64,000 nt of DNA from Roseobacter sp. GTDB taxonomy: Bacteria; Pseudomonadota; Alphaproteobacteria; Rhodobacterales; Rhodobacteraceae. Positions 55,129-62,522 of this stretch are shown in pieces. The first letter of the stretch is position 1, and each line of letters starts with the position of its first letter. A program made the position numbers and the translations under genes. Under the pieces are notes generated by a model. It saw nothing but the letters and a program-made list of their open reading frames with translations, was not told where the DNA came from and did no database searches. The stretch lies in contig PCCY01000012.1 of the NCBI GenBank assembly GCA_002731875.1, forward strand, positions 62,001-126,000, in the 5' to 3' direction.

Positions 55129-56265
55129 TCAGAATACGACCGAGAACCCGCCGTCTTTCAGCGCCTTGCGCCGCGCATCGGACCAGGCGGCTTCCCAATC
55201 AGCAGGAGAAGCGGCCTTGGTTTCTTCCCAAGCAGCGGCAAGGGCCTCCTGGCGTGCAATCAGTTGGTCGTTATGCGCTTGCGCTTTATCAGACCAGACA
55301 CCGGCTTCTTTGAAATAGCGGATAGCGCCTTCGTGATAGGGGACCACCCATTCCATGTTCTGCTTGTCGAGAGCCCACCCCCCGATACCGGGTGAGTTAC
55401 CGTCGTATTTGGGGAACAGTTCGACCATTGCTTTGGTCATATTGTAAACCAGGCCTTCGTCGGCCGCCGCCATCGCTGTCAGCACCGGATAGGCATAGCC
55501 TGCCCCTTGGTATCCATCGGTTCCGTCGATGGTCGCACCGACCGAAGCTTTATTGATCGTGAAGAAGGGCGCAATTTCCTGCATCCGCGCAAAGCCTTCG
55601 GTGTCGGCCGGGTCGATCGGTGGCCAGAACAGCCCGCGCGGGCCCGCTTCGGCTTCGTACGCCTTGCCCGAGTTGGTCGAAGCGAATGCGGCATCCACCT
55701 GACCTTCGATCAAGCCGGTCCAGCTTGCGCCGAAACCGCCGAATTCCACGCGCTCGACATCATCCCAGGTCAGGCCGCCATACGCCATATACGCTTCGGT
55801 GTTTACGTTCAGCGCCGGGGCCCCGACGATATAGGCGACGCGCTTGCCTTTCAGGTCGGCATAGGTCTTGATACCCAGATCTCCGGCAACGCCAACGGCC
55901 AGATTGATGGCCCCGCCATTATTGGCCATCAGCACACGGATCGGCTGCGGGCCCCAGTTTTCGGCACCAAAATCAAACACGCCCTCTTGCGCCATGAAGC
56001 TGCCGCCCACACCAGTCGCGGAAAACTCAACACGCCCCTGCCGCAGCGGTTCAGTGCGTGACACATCGTTCTTGCCGGGCAGTACGCGGAGATTCACCCC
56101 CGTGGCATCCTGCAACGCAGCACCGATCGCCACCGCCTGATTATAGCCAGCCGATCCGGTATCATATGCCGTCCAGCTTAGCTGTTTGGGTAGCTCGATC
56201 TCTTGCGCCGCAACCATCGTCGTCGATAGCCCGAGCACCGCAAGGGTGGTAGTAAAATAGTTCAT
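55129..56265 (-). CDS. TAXI family TRAP solute-binding protein
   Basis: A 378-residue periplasmic receptor. The signal peptide MNYFTTTLAVLGLSTTMVAA ends before QEIELPKQL. The mature protein has WTAYDTGSAGYNQAVAIGAA, the TAXI pattern, and LKGKRVAYIVGAPALNV near residue 135. It delivers its ligand to the fused permease 76 bases downstream. It is preceded by an Ldh-type dehydrogenase gene, suggesting that the ligand is, or becomes, a 2-hydroxy acid (inference). Confidence 0.93.
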   Translation of the reverse strand: MNYFTTTLAVLGLSTTMVAAQEIELPKQLSWTAYDTGSAGYNQAVAIGAALQDATGVNLRVLPGKNDVSRTEPLRQGRVEFSATGVGGSFMAQEGVFDFGAENWGPQPIRVLMANNGGAINLAVGVAGDLGIKTYADLKGKRVAYIVGAPALNVNTEAYMAYGGLTWDDVERVEFGGFGASWTGLIEGQVDAAFASTNSGKAYEAEAGPRGLFWPPIDPADTEGFARMQEIAPFFTINKASVGATIDGTDGYQGAGYAYPVLTAMAAADEGLVYNMTKAMVELFPKYDGNSPGIGGWALDKQNMEWVVPYHEGAIRYFKEAGVWSDKAQAHNDQLIARQEALAAAWEETKAASPADWEAAWSDARRKALKDGGFSVVF

Positions 56266-56430
56266 GGTTTCCTCCCAAAAAATTGCCAGTCCAGCGAAAA
56301 TCTCTTGACGCCGGCCGCATCTGGCGGCTCGTTTTCTTACGAAACGCAGTTCCGCTCTGTGGAAAAGGATACGGAGTTTGTTTTTGCCCTGTCAACCGAA
56401 GTTAACAACTTTGGCCAATTGAATTGTGCG

Positions 56431-56454
56431 GCGAAGGTCCAGTTCGACCTTCGC
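56431..56454. terminator. Intercistronic hairpin between dehydrogenase 2 and TAXI receptor gene
   Basis: GCGAAGGTC and GACCTTCGC are perfect 9-base arms around a six-base loop, placed four bases after the dehydrogenase stop on the minus strand. In the direction of transcription no T-run follows; on the plus strand TTTCTT does. It may be a partial terminator or an RNA-stability element tuning dehydrogenase versus receptor expression. Confidence 0.55.
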
Positions 56455-56458
56455 TTTC

Positions 56459-57532
56459 TTATCTGTCATCGACAATCCCGCGAAGCGCTTCGTGCGGCAC
56501 GCCTACGCTTTTTGCGGTTTCGACAAGCTGGGCCACGGTTCCCCCATCAACGTATATTCCGTTGGCAAGCCTGTCCTGGGCACTGCGGCGCTCCGGGTCT
56601 CCGGGAAACAGCACCCCCGGGGACCCCGGTGCGGCGGGCGACGCCTTGACCCAGTCGGTGTATTTATCGAGGTCTTCGTTGAATTCGTCGACCAGCCCAA
56701 AGACATCAGGATCAATAAGGATCGCCATCATATTATTGAAAATGCGCGCCGGAGCCTCGTGTTCGGGTGAATACGCCCCGCCCCCGCTGAACGATCCACC
56801 CAGCATGTCACCCAACAATGCCAACCCGAACCCTTTGTGCTGACCAAAGGTCGTCAACGCGCCGATGGGTTCGTCGAACATGACCGCCGGATCGTTTGTC
56901 GGTTCGCCGGCTGCGTTGATCAACGCACCCTCGGGCGCTGTCTTGCCGCTAAGATGCGCGACGCGGGCCTTGCCCATGGCGATGGTGCTGGTCGCCATAT
57001 CCAACAAAAACATCGGGTTTTTCGACGTGGCCGGTATCGCCGTACAATAGGGATTGGTCACAAACCGCGCGTCGCTTCCTCCGAAAGGGGCAACCAAGGG
57101 TCTTGGCGACTGTACATTGGCATAAAGAATGCAGATGAACCCTGCGTCGGCCGCCATTGCGCCCCAGTCCCCCAGGCGCCCCAGATGGAAACTGTTGCGT
57201 AGCGAGAGCACGGCAAAGTGACTGCTTTTAGCCCGATCTATGGCCAAATCCATCGCCTGCTCAGCTATCACGTGACCGAAACCCTGTTGCCCATCCACCA
57301 GCAAAAAAGGCCCCTTGTCCTTTACAACTGCAATCTCTGCATCGGGTAACAGTTCGCCTGCCTGAATACCCTCGACGTAGGCGGGCACCATGCCGACGCC
57401 GTGGCTGTCATGACCGGTGAGGTTGGCATGAACCAAACGCGTAGCAACCTTTGTCGCCGCGTCGCGGCGCGCGCCTGCATGGCTCAGAATTGATATCGCG
57501 ATATCGGTAAGGTCTTCGGCGGGGATTCTCAT
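56459..57532 (-). CDS. Ldh family dehydrogenase 2
   Basis: A 357-residue paralogue of the dehydrogenase at 51936. Here the conserved residues are standard: NLTGHDSHGVGMVPAYVEGI near 34-53, LRNSFHLGRLGDWGA near 110, and VTNPYCTAIPA. The C-terminal FGQHKGFGLALLGDMLGGSF helix matches the family. It oxidises a 2-hydroxy acid with NAD(P)+, or the reverse. It is the first gene of the minus-strand TAXI operon, 193 bases before the receptor. The direct substrate is unknown. Confidence 0.9.
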   Translation of the reverse strand: MRIPAEDLTDIAISILSHAGARRDAATKVATRLVHANLTGHDSHGVGMVPAYVEGIQAGELLPDAEIAVVKDKGPFLLVDGQQGFGHVIAEQAMDLAIDRAKSSHFAVLSLRNSFHLGRLGDWGAMAADAGFICILYANVQSPRPLVAPFGGSDARFVTNPYCTAIPATSKNPMFLLDMATSTIAMGKARVAHLSGKTAPEGALINAAGEPTNDPAVMFDEPIGALTTFGQHKGFGLALLGDMLGGSFSGGGAYSPEHEAPARIFNNMMAILIDPDVFGLVDEFNEDLDKYTDWVKASPAAPGSPGVLFPGDPERRSAQDRLANGIYVDGGTVAQLVETAKSVGVPHEALRGIVDDR

Positions 57533-57848
57533 AAGTTTTGCTTTCTATGGATACGGTCACAGGCAACAGATCGGGAAGGCCGACACGACGCCTTACCAGC
57601 CATTTCCGTGCTGAAAGCACACCAACGGACCCGAGCCGAGAAAGCTTTCGCTTCAGCGCGCGACCGACAAACCATCAGCCAGGAAATGTCGCCGGATGTT
57701 CCGCAATAAAGGCGCACATGTCCACACCGTGTGTGAGGCGCTGTTCAAATTCTGCAAAAGCGGGGTACGACATAGCCGATGACCTTGCTGGAAACAGTTT
57801 GAGCACATGAAATTCGCCCCGCTGCCATCTATATCCGCCGCCGGTATT
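57533..57848. other. Intergenic region without a firm gene
   Basis: This 316-base gap lies between the MFS carrier and dehydrogenase 2, both on the minus strand, so it should hold the promoter of the TAXI operon. A 32-codon minus-strand frame (57675-57773, beginning MSYPAFAEFEQRLTHG) looks protein-like and has AAGG upstream, but nothing identifies it. No repeat or clear promoter was recognised. Confidence 0.3.
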
Positions 57849-59177
57849 TCAATGACCCATACCGGCGTCGAACGTCGATGGGTGCGGTGGATCGGCGGGG
57901 TTCAGTCGTGGGTGGGTTTCCTCGGAGAGCCAAAGCACCAAACCACCCGATGCGAACATTGATATCGCCACGAACCAAAAGGCCGCTTCCGCGGCACCGG
58001 TCAGGCTCGCCGTCAGGCCGAGCGCCAGAGCGCCGATCGCATAGCCAAGATCGCGCCAGAAGCGGTAGATGCCGATAGCCGAACCGCGCCATGCCGGTGG
58101 GGTGATATCGGCCACGGCCGCCGAGAGGTTGGGATACAGAAGCGCCATACCGAACCCCGCCACCCCCGCCGAGACAGACCACCAGAGCGTCCCTGTGCCA
58201 AGCACCACCATTGCGACACCAGCGCCGCAGATCCACATGCCAAGCACATTGGGCCAGAGCCGCCCGACATGGTCCGAAAGCCGGCCCGTGAACAGTTGCG
58301 ATCCGCCCCAGGCAAAGCCGTAGACGCCGACGATCCATCCAATCTCAGTCAGGCTTGCACCGCGGCCTACCAGAAAAACCGGGAACAGTGCCCAGACGAG
58401 CGCATCAACGAATTTCTCGACCAGCCCTGCCTGACAGATGGCGAACAGACGCCGATCACCCCAGCTCATCACTGCGAACACCTCGGATGTTGTGGGGCGT
58501 TCGGCGATGCCACGGGGATAGCGCGGCAGGTTCTGCGGCGGCGCGGCCTTGTGCGCCGCAGTTTCGGCCACGGCCCATGGAAGCGTGTCTTTCACCCAGA
58601 ACACTGTCAGCACCAGCGCCGTCACAACGACCCCCATACCGAAAACAAGGAGCCCGTTCCGCGCCCCTAACCACTCGGCTGCGTAGGCAGTCAAGATGCC
58701 GGCCAGCGCCACCCCCACGTACCCTGAGAACTCATTGAGCCCCATCGTGAGACCACGTTCCTCGGCACGGGTGATGTCAAGCTTCGCGGTCTGGGTCATC
58801 GACCAGCAAAGCCCCTGATTGACCCCGAGAAGCACCGTCGCCGCGACGATCCAGCTCCAGTCCGGTGCGTACCAGATCATCACCGGGATCGGCAACGCGA
58901 TGACCCAACCCCAAAGCAGTACCGGTCTACGCCCTATCCGTTCCGACCAGCGACCCGCGACAAAGTTCATCACTGCCTTTACCGCGCCAAAAGCCACCAC
59001 GAATGACGCAAGCATCATAAAGGATCCGCGCTCGAGCCCGAATTCGCTCTCGGCCATGACCGGAATCACTGTACGTGTCATGCCTATCGCGAAGCCCACC
59101 AACATCACCTGAATAAGCTGATGGGTAACCTGGCCGATATTTTCCCTGACGCCGTACCGAAGATTGTCCATGTTCAT
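57849..59177 (-). CDS. MFS transporter
   Basis: A 442-residue carrier with twelve predicted helices. The inter-helix motif A is degenerate (AGRWSERIGRRPVLLWG near residues 73-89), and its counterpart is SDHVGRLWPNVLG in the second half. The start MNMDNLRYG at 59177 gives an ATGA overlap with the small gene upstream; AGGGACC precedes it. With a divergent ArsR-rhodanese regulator it may export or import a sulfur compound or a metal/metalloid species, but the substrate is unknown. Confidence 0.88.
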   Translation of the reverse strand: MNMDNLRYGVRENIGQVTHQLIQVMLVGFAIGMTRTVIPVMAESEFGLERGSFMMLASFVVAFGAVKAVMNFVAGRWSERIGRRPVLLWGWVIALPIPVMIWYAPDWSWIVAATVLLGVNQGLCWSMTQTAKLDITRAEERGLTMGLNEFSGYVGVALAGILTAYAAEWLGARNGLLVFGMGVVVTALVLTVFWVKDTLPWAVAETAAHKAAPPQNLPRYPRGIAERPTTSEVFAVMSWGDRRLFAICQAGLVEKFVDALVWALFPVFLVGRGASLTEIGWIVGVYGFAWGGSQLFTGRLSDHVGRLWPNVLGMWICGAGVAMVVLGTGTLWWSVSAGVAGFGMALLYPNLSAAVADITPPAWRGSAIGIYRFWRDLGYAIGALALGLTASLTGAAEAAFWFVAISMFASGGLVLWLSEETHPRLNPADPPHPSTFDAGMGH

Positions 59178-59446
59178 GATGCAGGTCCCTTCATAGGAAT
59201 ACGCAGATTGACTGTGTTGCCGGAAACCGGACACCGCAGAGGCTGGTTCAGCATCCCGCCAAGCCAAACCATGCGGCGGATGTAGAACGGTGCTGTCCTA
59301 ATGCCGGTATAGGTCCAGCAGATTTGTGGCTGAATTTCTCGCCGCAGACGTAGCATTGAAACGTCGCAAAGCGCCTTGGCCTTGCGGAAGGTGGACATTC
59401 TCACAGGGCTTTCGGCGGATGCAGCGCACACAGTGGTCTTGGTCAT
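59174..59446 (-). CDS. Small unknown protein co-translated with MFS carrier
   Basis: A 90-residue frame. The ATG at 59446 has GAAGGCCG ten bases upstream, and its stop overlaps the MFS start as ATGA, which together argue that it is real. It is basic, with Cys at positions 7, 27, 43 and 72, and has no signal peptide or membrane helix; a segment LRRREIQPQICWTYTG-like sequence near residue 35-48 is its most distinctive part. No family is recognised. It is the first gene of the unit controlled from the ArsR palindrome. Confidence 0.6.
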   Translation of the reverse strand: MTKTTVCAASAESPVRMSTFRKAKALCDVSMLRLRREIQPQICWTYTGIRTAPFYIRRMVWLGGMLNQPLRCPVSGNTVNLRIPMKGPAS

Positions 59447-59497
59447 CGGTATTCGGCCTTCGGGGGTTGAGTGGCAGTCGGAAATCGCTATCATTCA

Positions 59498-59515
59498 ATC
59501 AATCACTTGATTGAT
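59498..59515. promoter_or_regulatory. Perfect palindrome, likely ArsR-family operator
   Basis: ATCAATCA-CT-TGATTGAT is a perfect 8+2+8 palindrome, 18 bases upstream of the ArsR-rhodanese start and 52 bases upstream of the divergent small gene. Its size and position fit an operator that represses both directions. Confidence 0.7.
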
Positions 59516-59532
59516 ATATCGATAGGGAACAC

Positions 59533-60213
59533 ATGCTGTCAATCAGCCCCAAACACGCCCTGCTGGAAGAATATGCCCGCGTTGCGCACGCCCTGTCTGC
59601 CCCGGCACGGCTTTCGATTCTGGAACAACTGGCACAAGGAGAGCGGGGTGTGGAGGCGTTGGCCCAAAAGACCGGTTTGTCCCTCGCCAACTGCTCCCAG
59701 CATCTCCAGCAGCTACGCCGCTCAGGTCTGGTCACCAGCCGCCGTGACGGAAAGGCCGTGATCTACCAGATATCGGACGCGAAGACTTTGGACCTGATGG
59801 ACCTTCTGCGCATCGTTGCCGAACGAAATCTGGCACAGGTCGACCACATCCTGCGCGGCCTCGCAGGGGACGAAGACGCCCCCGAACCGGTTAGCCGCGC
59901 TGATTTGGCTATCCGGTTGGCCAAAGGCTCAGTGATCGTGCTCGACGTGCGACCGGCCGACGAGTACGCTGCTGGCCACATCCCGGGTGCTCTCAATACG
60001 ACAGTAGCGGAGCTTGATCAGCTTGTTCCCAAGTTCGCGGCCGATGCCGAAATCGTTGCCTATTGCCGCGGGCCCTACTGCGTTTACGCCCACCAAGCCG
60101 TCGCTGCTTTGCGACGGCACGGGTTGGATGCGCGCCGCCTCGAGGGCGGTCTGCCGGAATGGCGCGAGGACGGAAGACCAGTTCTAACTACTCCAACGGG
60201 AGCGCAAGCATAA
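59533..60213 (+). CDS. ArsR-family regulator with C-terminal rhodanese domain
   Basis: A 226-residue fusion. The winged helix-turn-helix is in residues 13-80 (VEALAQKTGLSLANCSQHLQ with Cys54 in the recognition helix). A rhodanese domain follows from about 120, with LDVRPADEYAAGHIPGA and the persulfide-forming loop YCRGPYC (Cys178, Cys183). The fusion suggests sensing of sulfane sulfur or a thiol-reactive species that changes DNA binding at the adjacent palindrome. It diverges from the MFS unit, its probable target. Confidence 0.92.
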   Translation: MLSISPKHALLEEYARVAHALSAPARLSILEQLAQGERGVEALAQKTGLSLANCSQHLQQLRRSGLVTSRRDGKAVIYQISDAKTLDLMDLLRIVAERNLAQVDHILRGLAGDEDAPEPVSRADLAIRLAKGSVIVLDVRPADEYAAGHIPGALNTTVAELDQLVPKFAADAEIVAYCRGPYCVYAHQAVAALRRHGLDARRLEGGLPEWREDGRPVLTTPTGAQA

Positions 60214-60223
60214 TTCTTGCGTT
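60201..60223 (+). terminator. Hairpin overlapping the ArsR-rhodanese stop
   Basis: AGCGCAAG (60201-60208) pairs with CTTGCGTT (60216-60223), one G:U pair, around a seven-base loop that contains the TAA stop. TCTCG follows, not a T-run. Confidence 0.4.
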
Positions 60224-60660
60224 CTCGCTACCGATCAGCCCGATACGCGACCACGCAACAACCCGCATATGGCGACGATGTCTTTGGGATGCAAAAAATG
60301 TGGCCAGCGTTTCCCAACAGGGTCCCGCCGCAGCCTTACCCATTCAATACTTGATCCAACCGATCAATGGGCCGGGGTTGAAGATCGATAAGGGAGCGGA
60401 GTGCCATATTAAGGCGCTACATAAAATAAACGCGATTACGACAGTCAAAAAAGTGGTGCGCCCAACGAGAGAAAGTTCGAACCGCATCTTTGACGAACTT
60501 TTCGAAATCCGCAACCAGATCCGGTCGCTCTAAATTACCGACCGGACCCGCGTTCCTACCAAAAAAGTGCATTTCATTGAGCGGACCAAGCCGCACCGCC
60601 GGAGGACATCGATATTCATGGGTTCAGGATCACCAGCGCCTCGTTTTGGCAACTACGACG
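60214..60660. other. Gene-poor stretch with possible relic of a zinc-ribbon ORF
   Basis: No confident gene is seen. A 40-codon plus-strand frame (60269-60391) begins MATMSLGCKKCGQRFPTG, like the first half of small CxxCG zinc-ribbon proteins, but it ends early and no second CxxC follows. Another frame stays open to 60533 and ends FDELFEIRNQIRSL. A 7-base inverted repeat, CCGGTCG/CGACCGG, spans 60521-60545. The stretch is visibly more AT-rich than its flanks and looks like decayed accessory DNA. Confidence 0.35.
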
Positions 60661-60972
60661 CTACGCACAACCTAAATCTGGGCCGAATCCACCTGTGGAA
60701 CGAGGTCCACCTCGCAGAGGCAGTCCCCAACCATCAATCAGGACTTTCAGCGACCTGTCAAAATCTCTAACCCAAGTTGCCCACATTCTCAGAAATAAAT
60801 GGGCGTGCGTGCCATTGAATAGCAGGAATACGCTCACTAAGTCATGTATGCCCATGGGAATTGGCTCATGGGTTTGGCCGTTGAACTCGTCAACTTCTTT
60901 ATGGTGACCTGGCAGCAAGATGCCGAACAGCATCGCCGCGACCAGAGCCAGACTGGATGAGACACTGAGCAT
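60661..60972 (-). CDS. Small two-helix membrane protein, divergent from reverse transcriptase
   Basis: A 103-residue frame. The ATG at 60972 has a strong GGAGG eight bases upstream, and a perfect TATAAT (60994-60999) a few bases before that. Residues 6-20 and about 43-68 are predicted membrane helices (SLALVAAMLFGILLP; DLVSVFLLFNGTHAHLFLRM), separated by a His-rich loop (GHHKEVDEFNGQTHEPI). The C-terminus is basic and glycine-rich. No family is recognised. Its 5' end abuts the leader of the reverse transcriptase, so it could be a partner of that system or an unrelated neighbour. Confidence 0.55.
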   Translation of the reverse strand: MLSVSSSLALVAAMLFGILLPGHHKEVDEFNGQTHEPIPMGIHDLVSVFLLFNGTHAHLFLRMWATWVRDFDRSLKVLIDGWGLPLRGGPRSTGGFGPDLGCA

Positions 60973-61159
60973 CGCTCGGACCTCCACGGTTACATTATAC
61001 CACCTCGCGTTTCGAGACCCGTGTCTGCGAGACGTTCGGAAAAAGACACGCTGAACGTATGCGCTGACAGAAGGTGGCGTGCGTTCGGGGGACGCCCGGC
61101 CTAAAAATCGGAGCCCAGGGTCAGGGCCAGTCCTCCGAACTCTGCGACAAGGGGGATTC
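60973..61159 (+). ncRNA. Candidate structured non-coding RNA / leader of the reverse transcriptase
   Basis: The 187 bases before the reverse transcriptase contain no plus-strand gene but at least three hairpins: CGTTTCGAGAC with GTCTGCGAGACG (61008-61034, one bulge), GGCGT with ACGCC (61076-61096), and TCGGAG with CTCCGA (61108-61138, with an inner GCCC/GGGC stem). The minus strand is free of stops across this whole region in one frame. Stand-alone antiviral reverse transcriptases, notably DRT2, use a template RNA encoded directly upstream. Calling this such an RNA is inference; its 5' end and promoter are unknown. Confidence 0.35.
60994..60999 (-). promoter_or_regulatory. Consensus -10 box for the small membrane-protein gene
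   Basis: TATAAT in the minus orientation lies 21 bases before the ATG, giving a very short leader. No clear -35 box is found 16-18 bases upstream. Confidence 0.45.
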
Positions 61160-62452
61160 ATGTCGCTCGATTGGTTCAAGTCCAGGGGCTACCGCCATTT
61201 TGATCTTCCTGTCGGCGAGAGGTTTGCCAGAAAGGTGATGAATCCGAACTTCGTGCTCAATCACTCTTTCCTCCCTCTCTTGCACTACACAAAGTCTGAG
61301 AAGCGCTACAAGAAGTGCCCAAAGACCGGGACGCGGACGATCACCTCGAAGGACCGTCCGATCAAGTATGCATCGCATCGGGATGCCTGCATACTTTCGT
61401 TCTACGCCAGCGAGATGAATAAGTCGCTGGACGCCCATTATGAGGCCAAAGGACTGTCTGATAACGTTTTGGCCTATCGCGCCCTCGGACGCGGAAATTA
61501 CGACTTCTCGGCGGAAGTGCTGGCGTTTGCCAAGAGCAAAGCGCCCGTCACGATTCTGGCGTTCGACGTCAGCAGTTTCTTCGACAACCTTGACCACACG
61601 CTCCTGAAGCGCCGTTTGAAAACTGTGTTGGGTGTAACGTCACTCCCTGAACATTGGATGCGCGTGTTTCGGGCGATCACCGCCTTCCATTACGTCGACA
61701 TGGAAGAACTCAAGGCGAACGTGACGATCTCTGCCCGGCTCAAGGAGAAGACCCAGGACCGGATCGCCAGCGTCGAAGAATTGAAATCCAATGGCATCAA
61801 GTTCCATCCAAACCCCGAACTGGCAAGGGGGCATCGACGGGGAATCCCCCAGGGCACTCCCATCAGCGCAGCAGCGTCAAACCTTTATATGATTGACTTT
61901 GACGCGGCTGCACGCGCCTACTGCGACAGCGTCGGCGCGCTGTATCGACGGTATTCGGACGACATCTTGGTGATCTGCGACCCCGCTCACGCCACAGCGG
62001 CCGAAGCTAAGATAATGAATCTTATCAAGGCAGAGAAGCTGGAGATCTCGGCGCACAAGACCGAAAGGGCTGATTTCACGGGCAAAGGCACCGTGTCGGG
62101 GAAATCGGCGCAATACCTTGGCTTCGCGCTACACGAAGCGGGACCAGCCATTCGAGAAAGCTCACTCGCCCGCCAGTGGCGGAAGATGCGACGGGCGATG
62201 CACAGGACTCGCAAGATCGCTGAGCGTAACATAGCTTCCGGAAAGTCGACTAAGGCACATACAAAACGACTTTATCGCCGTTTCACCCATTTGAAGGTGC
62301 GAGACGATGAAGGTGTCAGGCCCGTTCGAAATTTCTCCTCCTACGGGCGGCGCAGTGCCGCCGCATTCGGCGGCGACCAAAAAATCTCAAAGCAAATTAA
62401 GCGCTTTGAACGTGTCGCGCTTCGGGAGATTGAGAAGCTGAAAAAACTTTGA
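61160..62452 (+). CDS. Stand-alone reverse transcriptase, possibly antiviral DRT2-like
   Basis: A 430-residue reverse transcriptase. The start MSLDWFKSRGYRHFD has AAGGGGGATTC upstream. Motif A is ILAFDVSSFFDNLDHTLLKR (132-151), motif B/C-region HRRGIPQGTPISAAASNLYM (225-244), the catalytic box YRRYSDDILVI (262-272) and motif E-like QYLGFALHEAG (318-328). There is no maturase or endonuclease domain, so it is not a group II intron protein, and no msr/msd pair was found. Length, the RGYRHFD N-terminus and the upstream structured RNA resemble Unknown Group 2 (DRT2) defence enzymes; this subgroup call is tentative. The C-terminal 100 residues are basic. Confidence 0.88.
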   Translation: MSLDWFKSRGYRHFDLPVGERFARKVMNPNFVLNHSFLPLLHYTKSEKRYKKCPKTGTRTITSKDRPIKYASHRDACILSFYASEMNKSLDAHYEAKGLSDNVLAYRALGRGNYDFSAEVLAFAKSKAPVTILAFDVSSFFDNLDHTLLKRRLKTVLGVTSLPEHWMRVFRAITAFHYVDMEELKANVTISARLKEKTQDRIASVEELKSNGIKFHPNPELARGHRRGIPQGTPISAAASNLYMIDFDAAARAYCDSVGALYRRYSDDILVICDPAHATAAEAKIMNLIKAEKLEISAHKTERADFTGKGTVSGKSAQYLGFALHEAGPAIRESSLARQWRKMRRAMHRTRKIAERNIASGKSTKAHTKRLYRRFTHLKVRDDEGVRPVRNFSSYGRRSAAAFGGDQKISKQIKRFERVALREIEKLKKL

Positions 62453-62522
62453 GGATGTAGCGAGACAGACTTCCCCAATTGTTTGTGCAGCACGATTTTC
62501 GGCTACGCCGTCGATCTGCAAT

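Noticed and set aside
61040-61070. Direct repeat CGCTGA in the reverse transcriptase leader as template-jump repeats
   Set aside because: The two copies are only about 14 bases apart, too close to bracket a template of plausible length.
61160-62452. Group II intron or retron interpretation of the reverse transcriptase
   Set aside because: There is no maturase/X domain or HNH domain, no intron domain V-like hairpin was recognised, and no a1/a2 inverted pair or msr-msd layout was found next to the gene.
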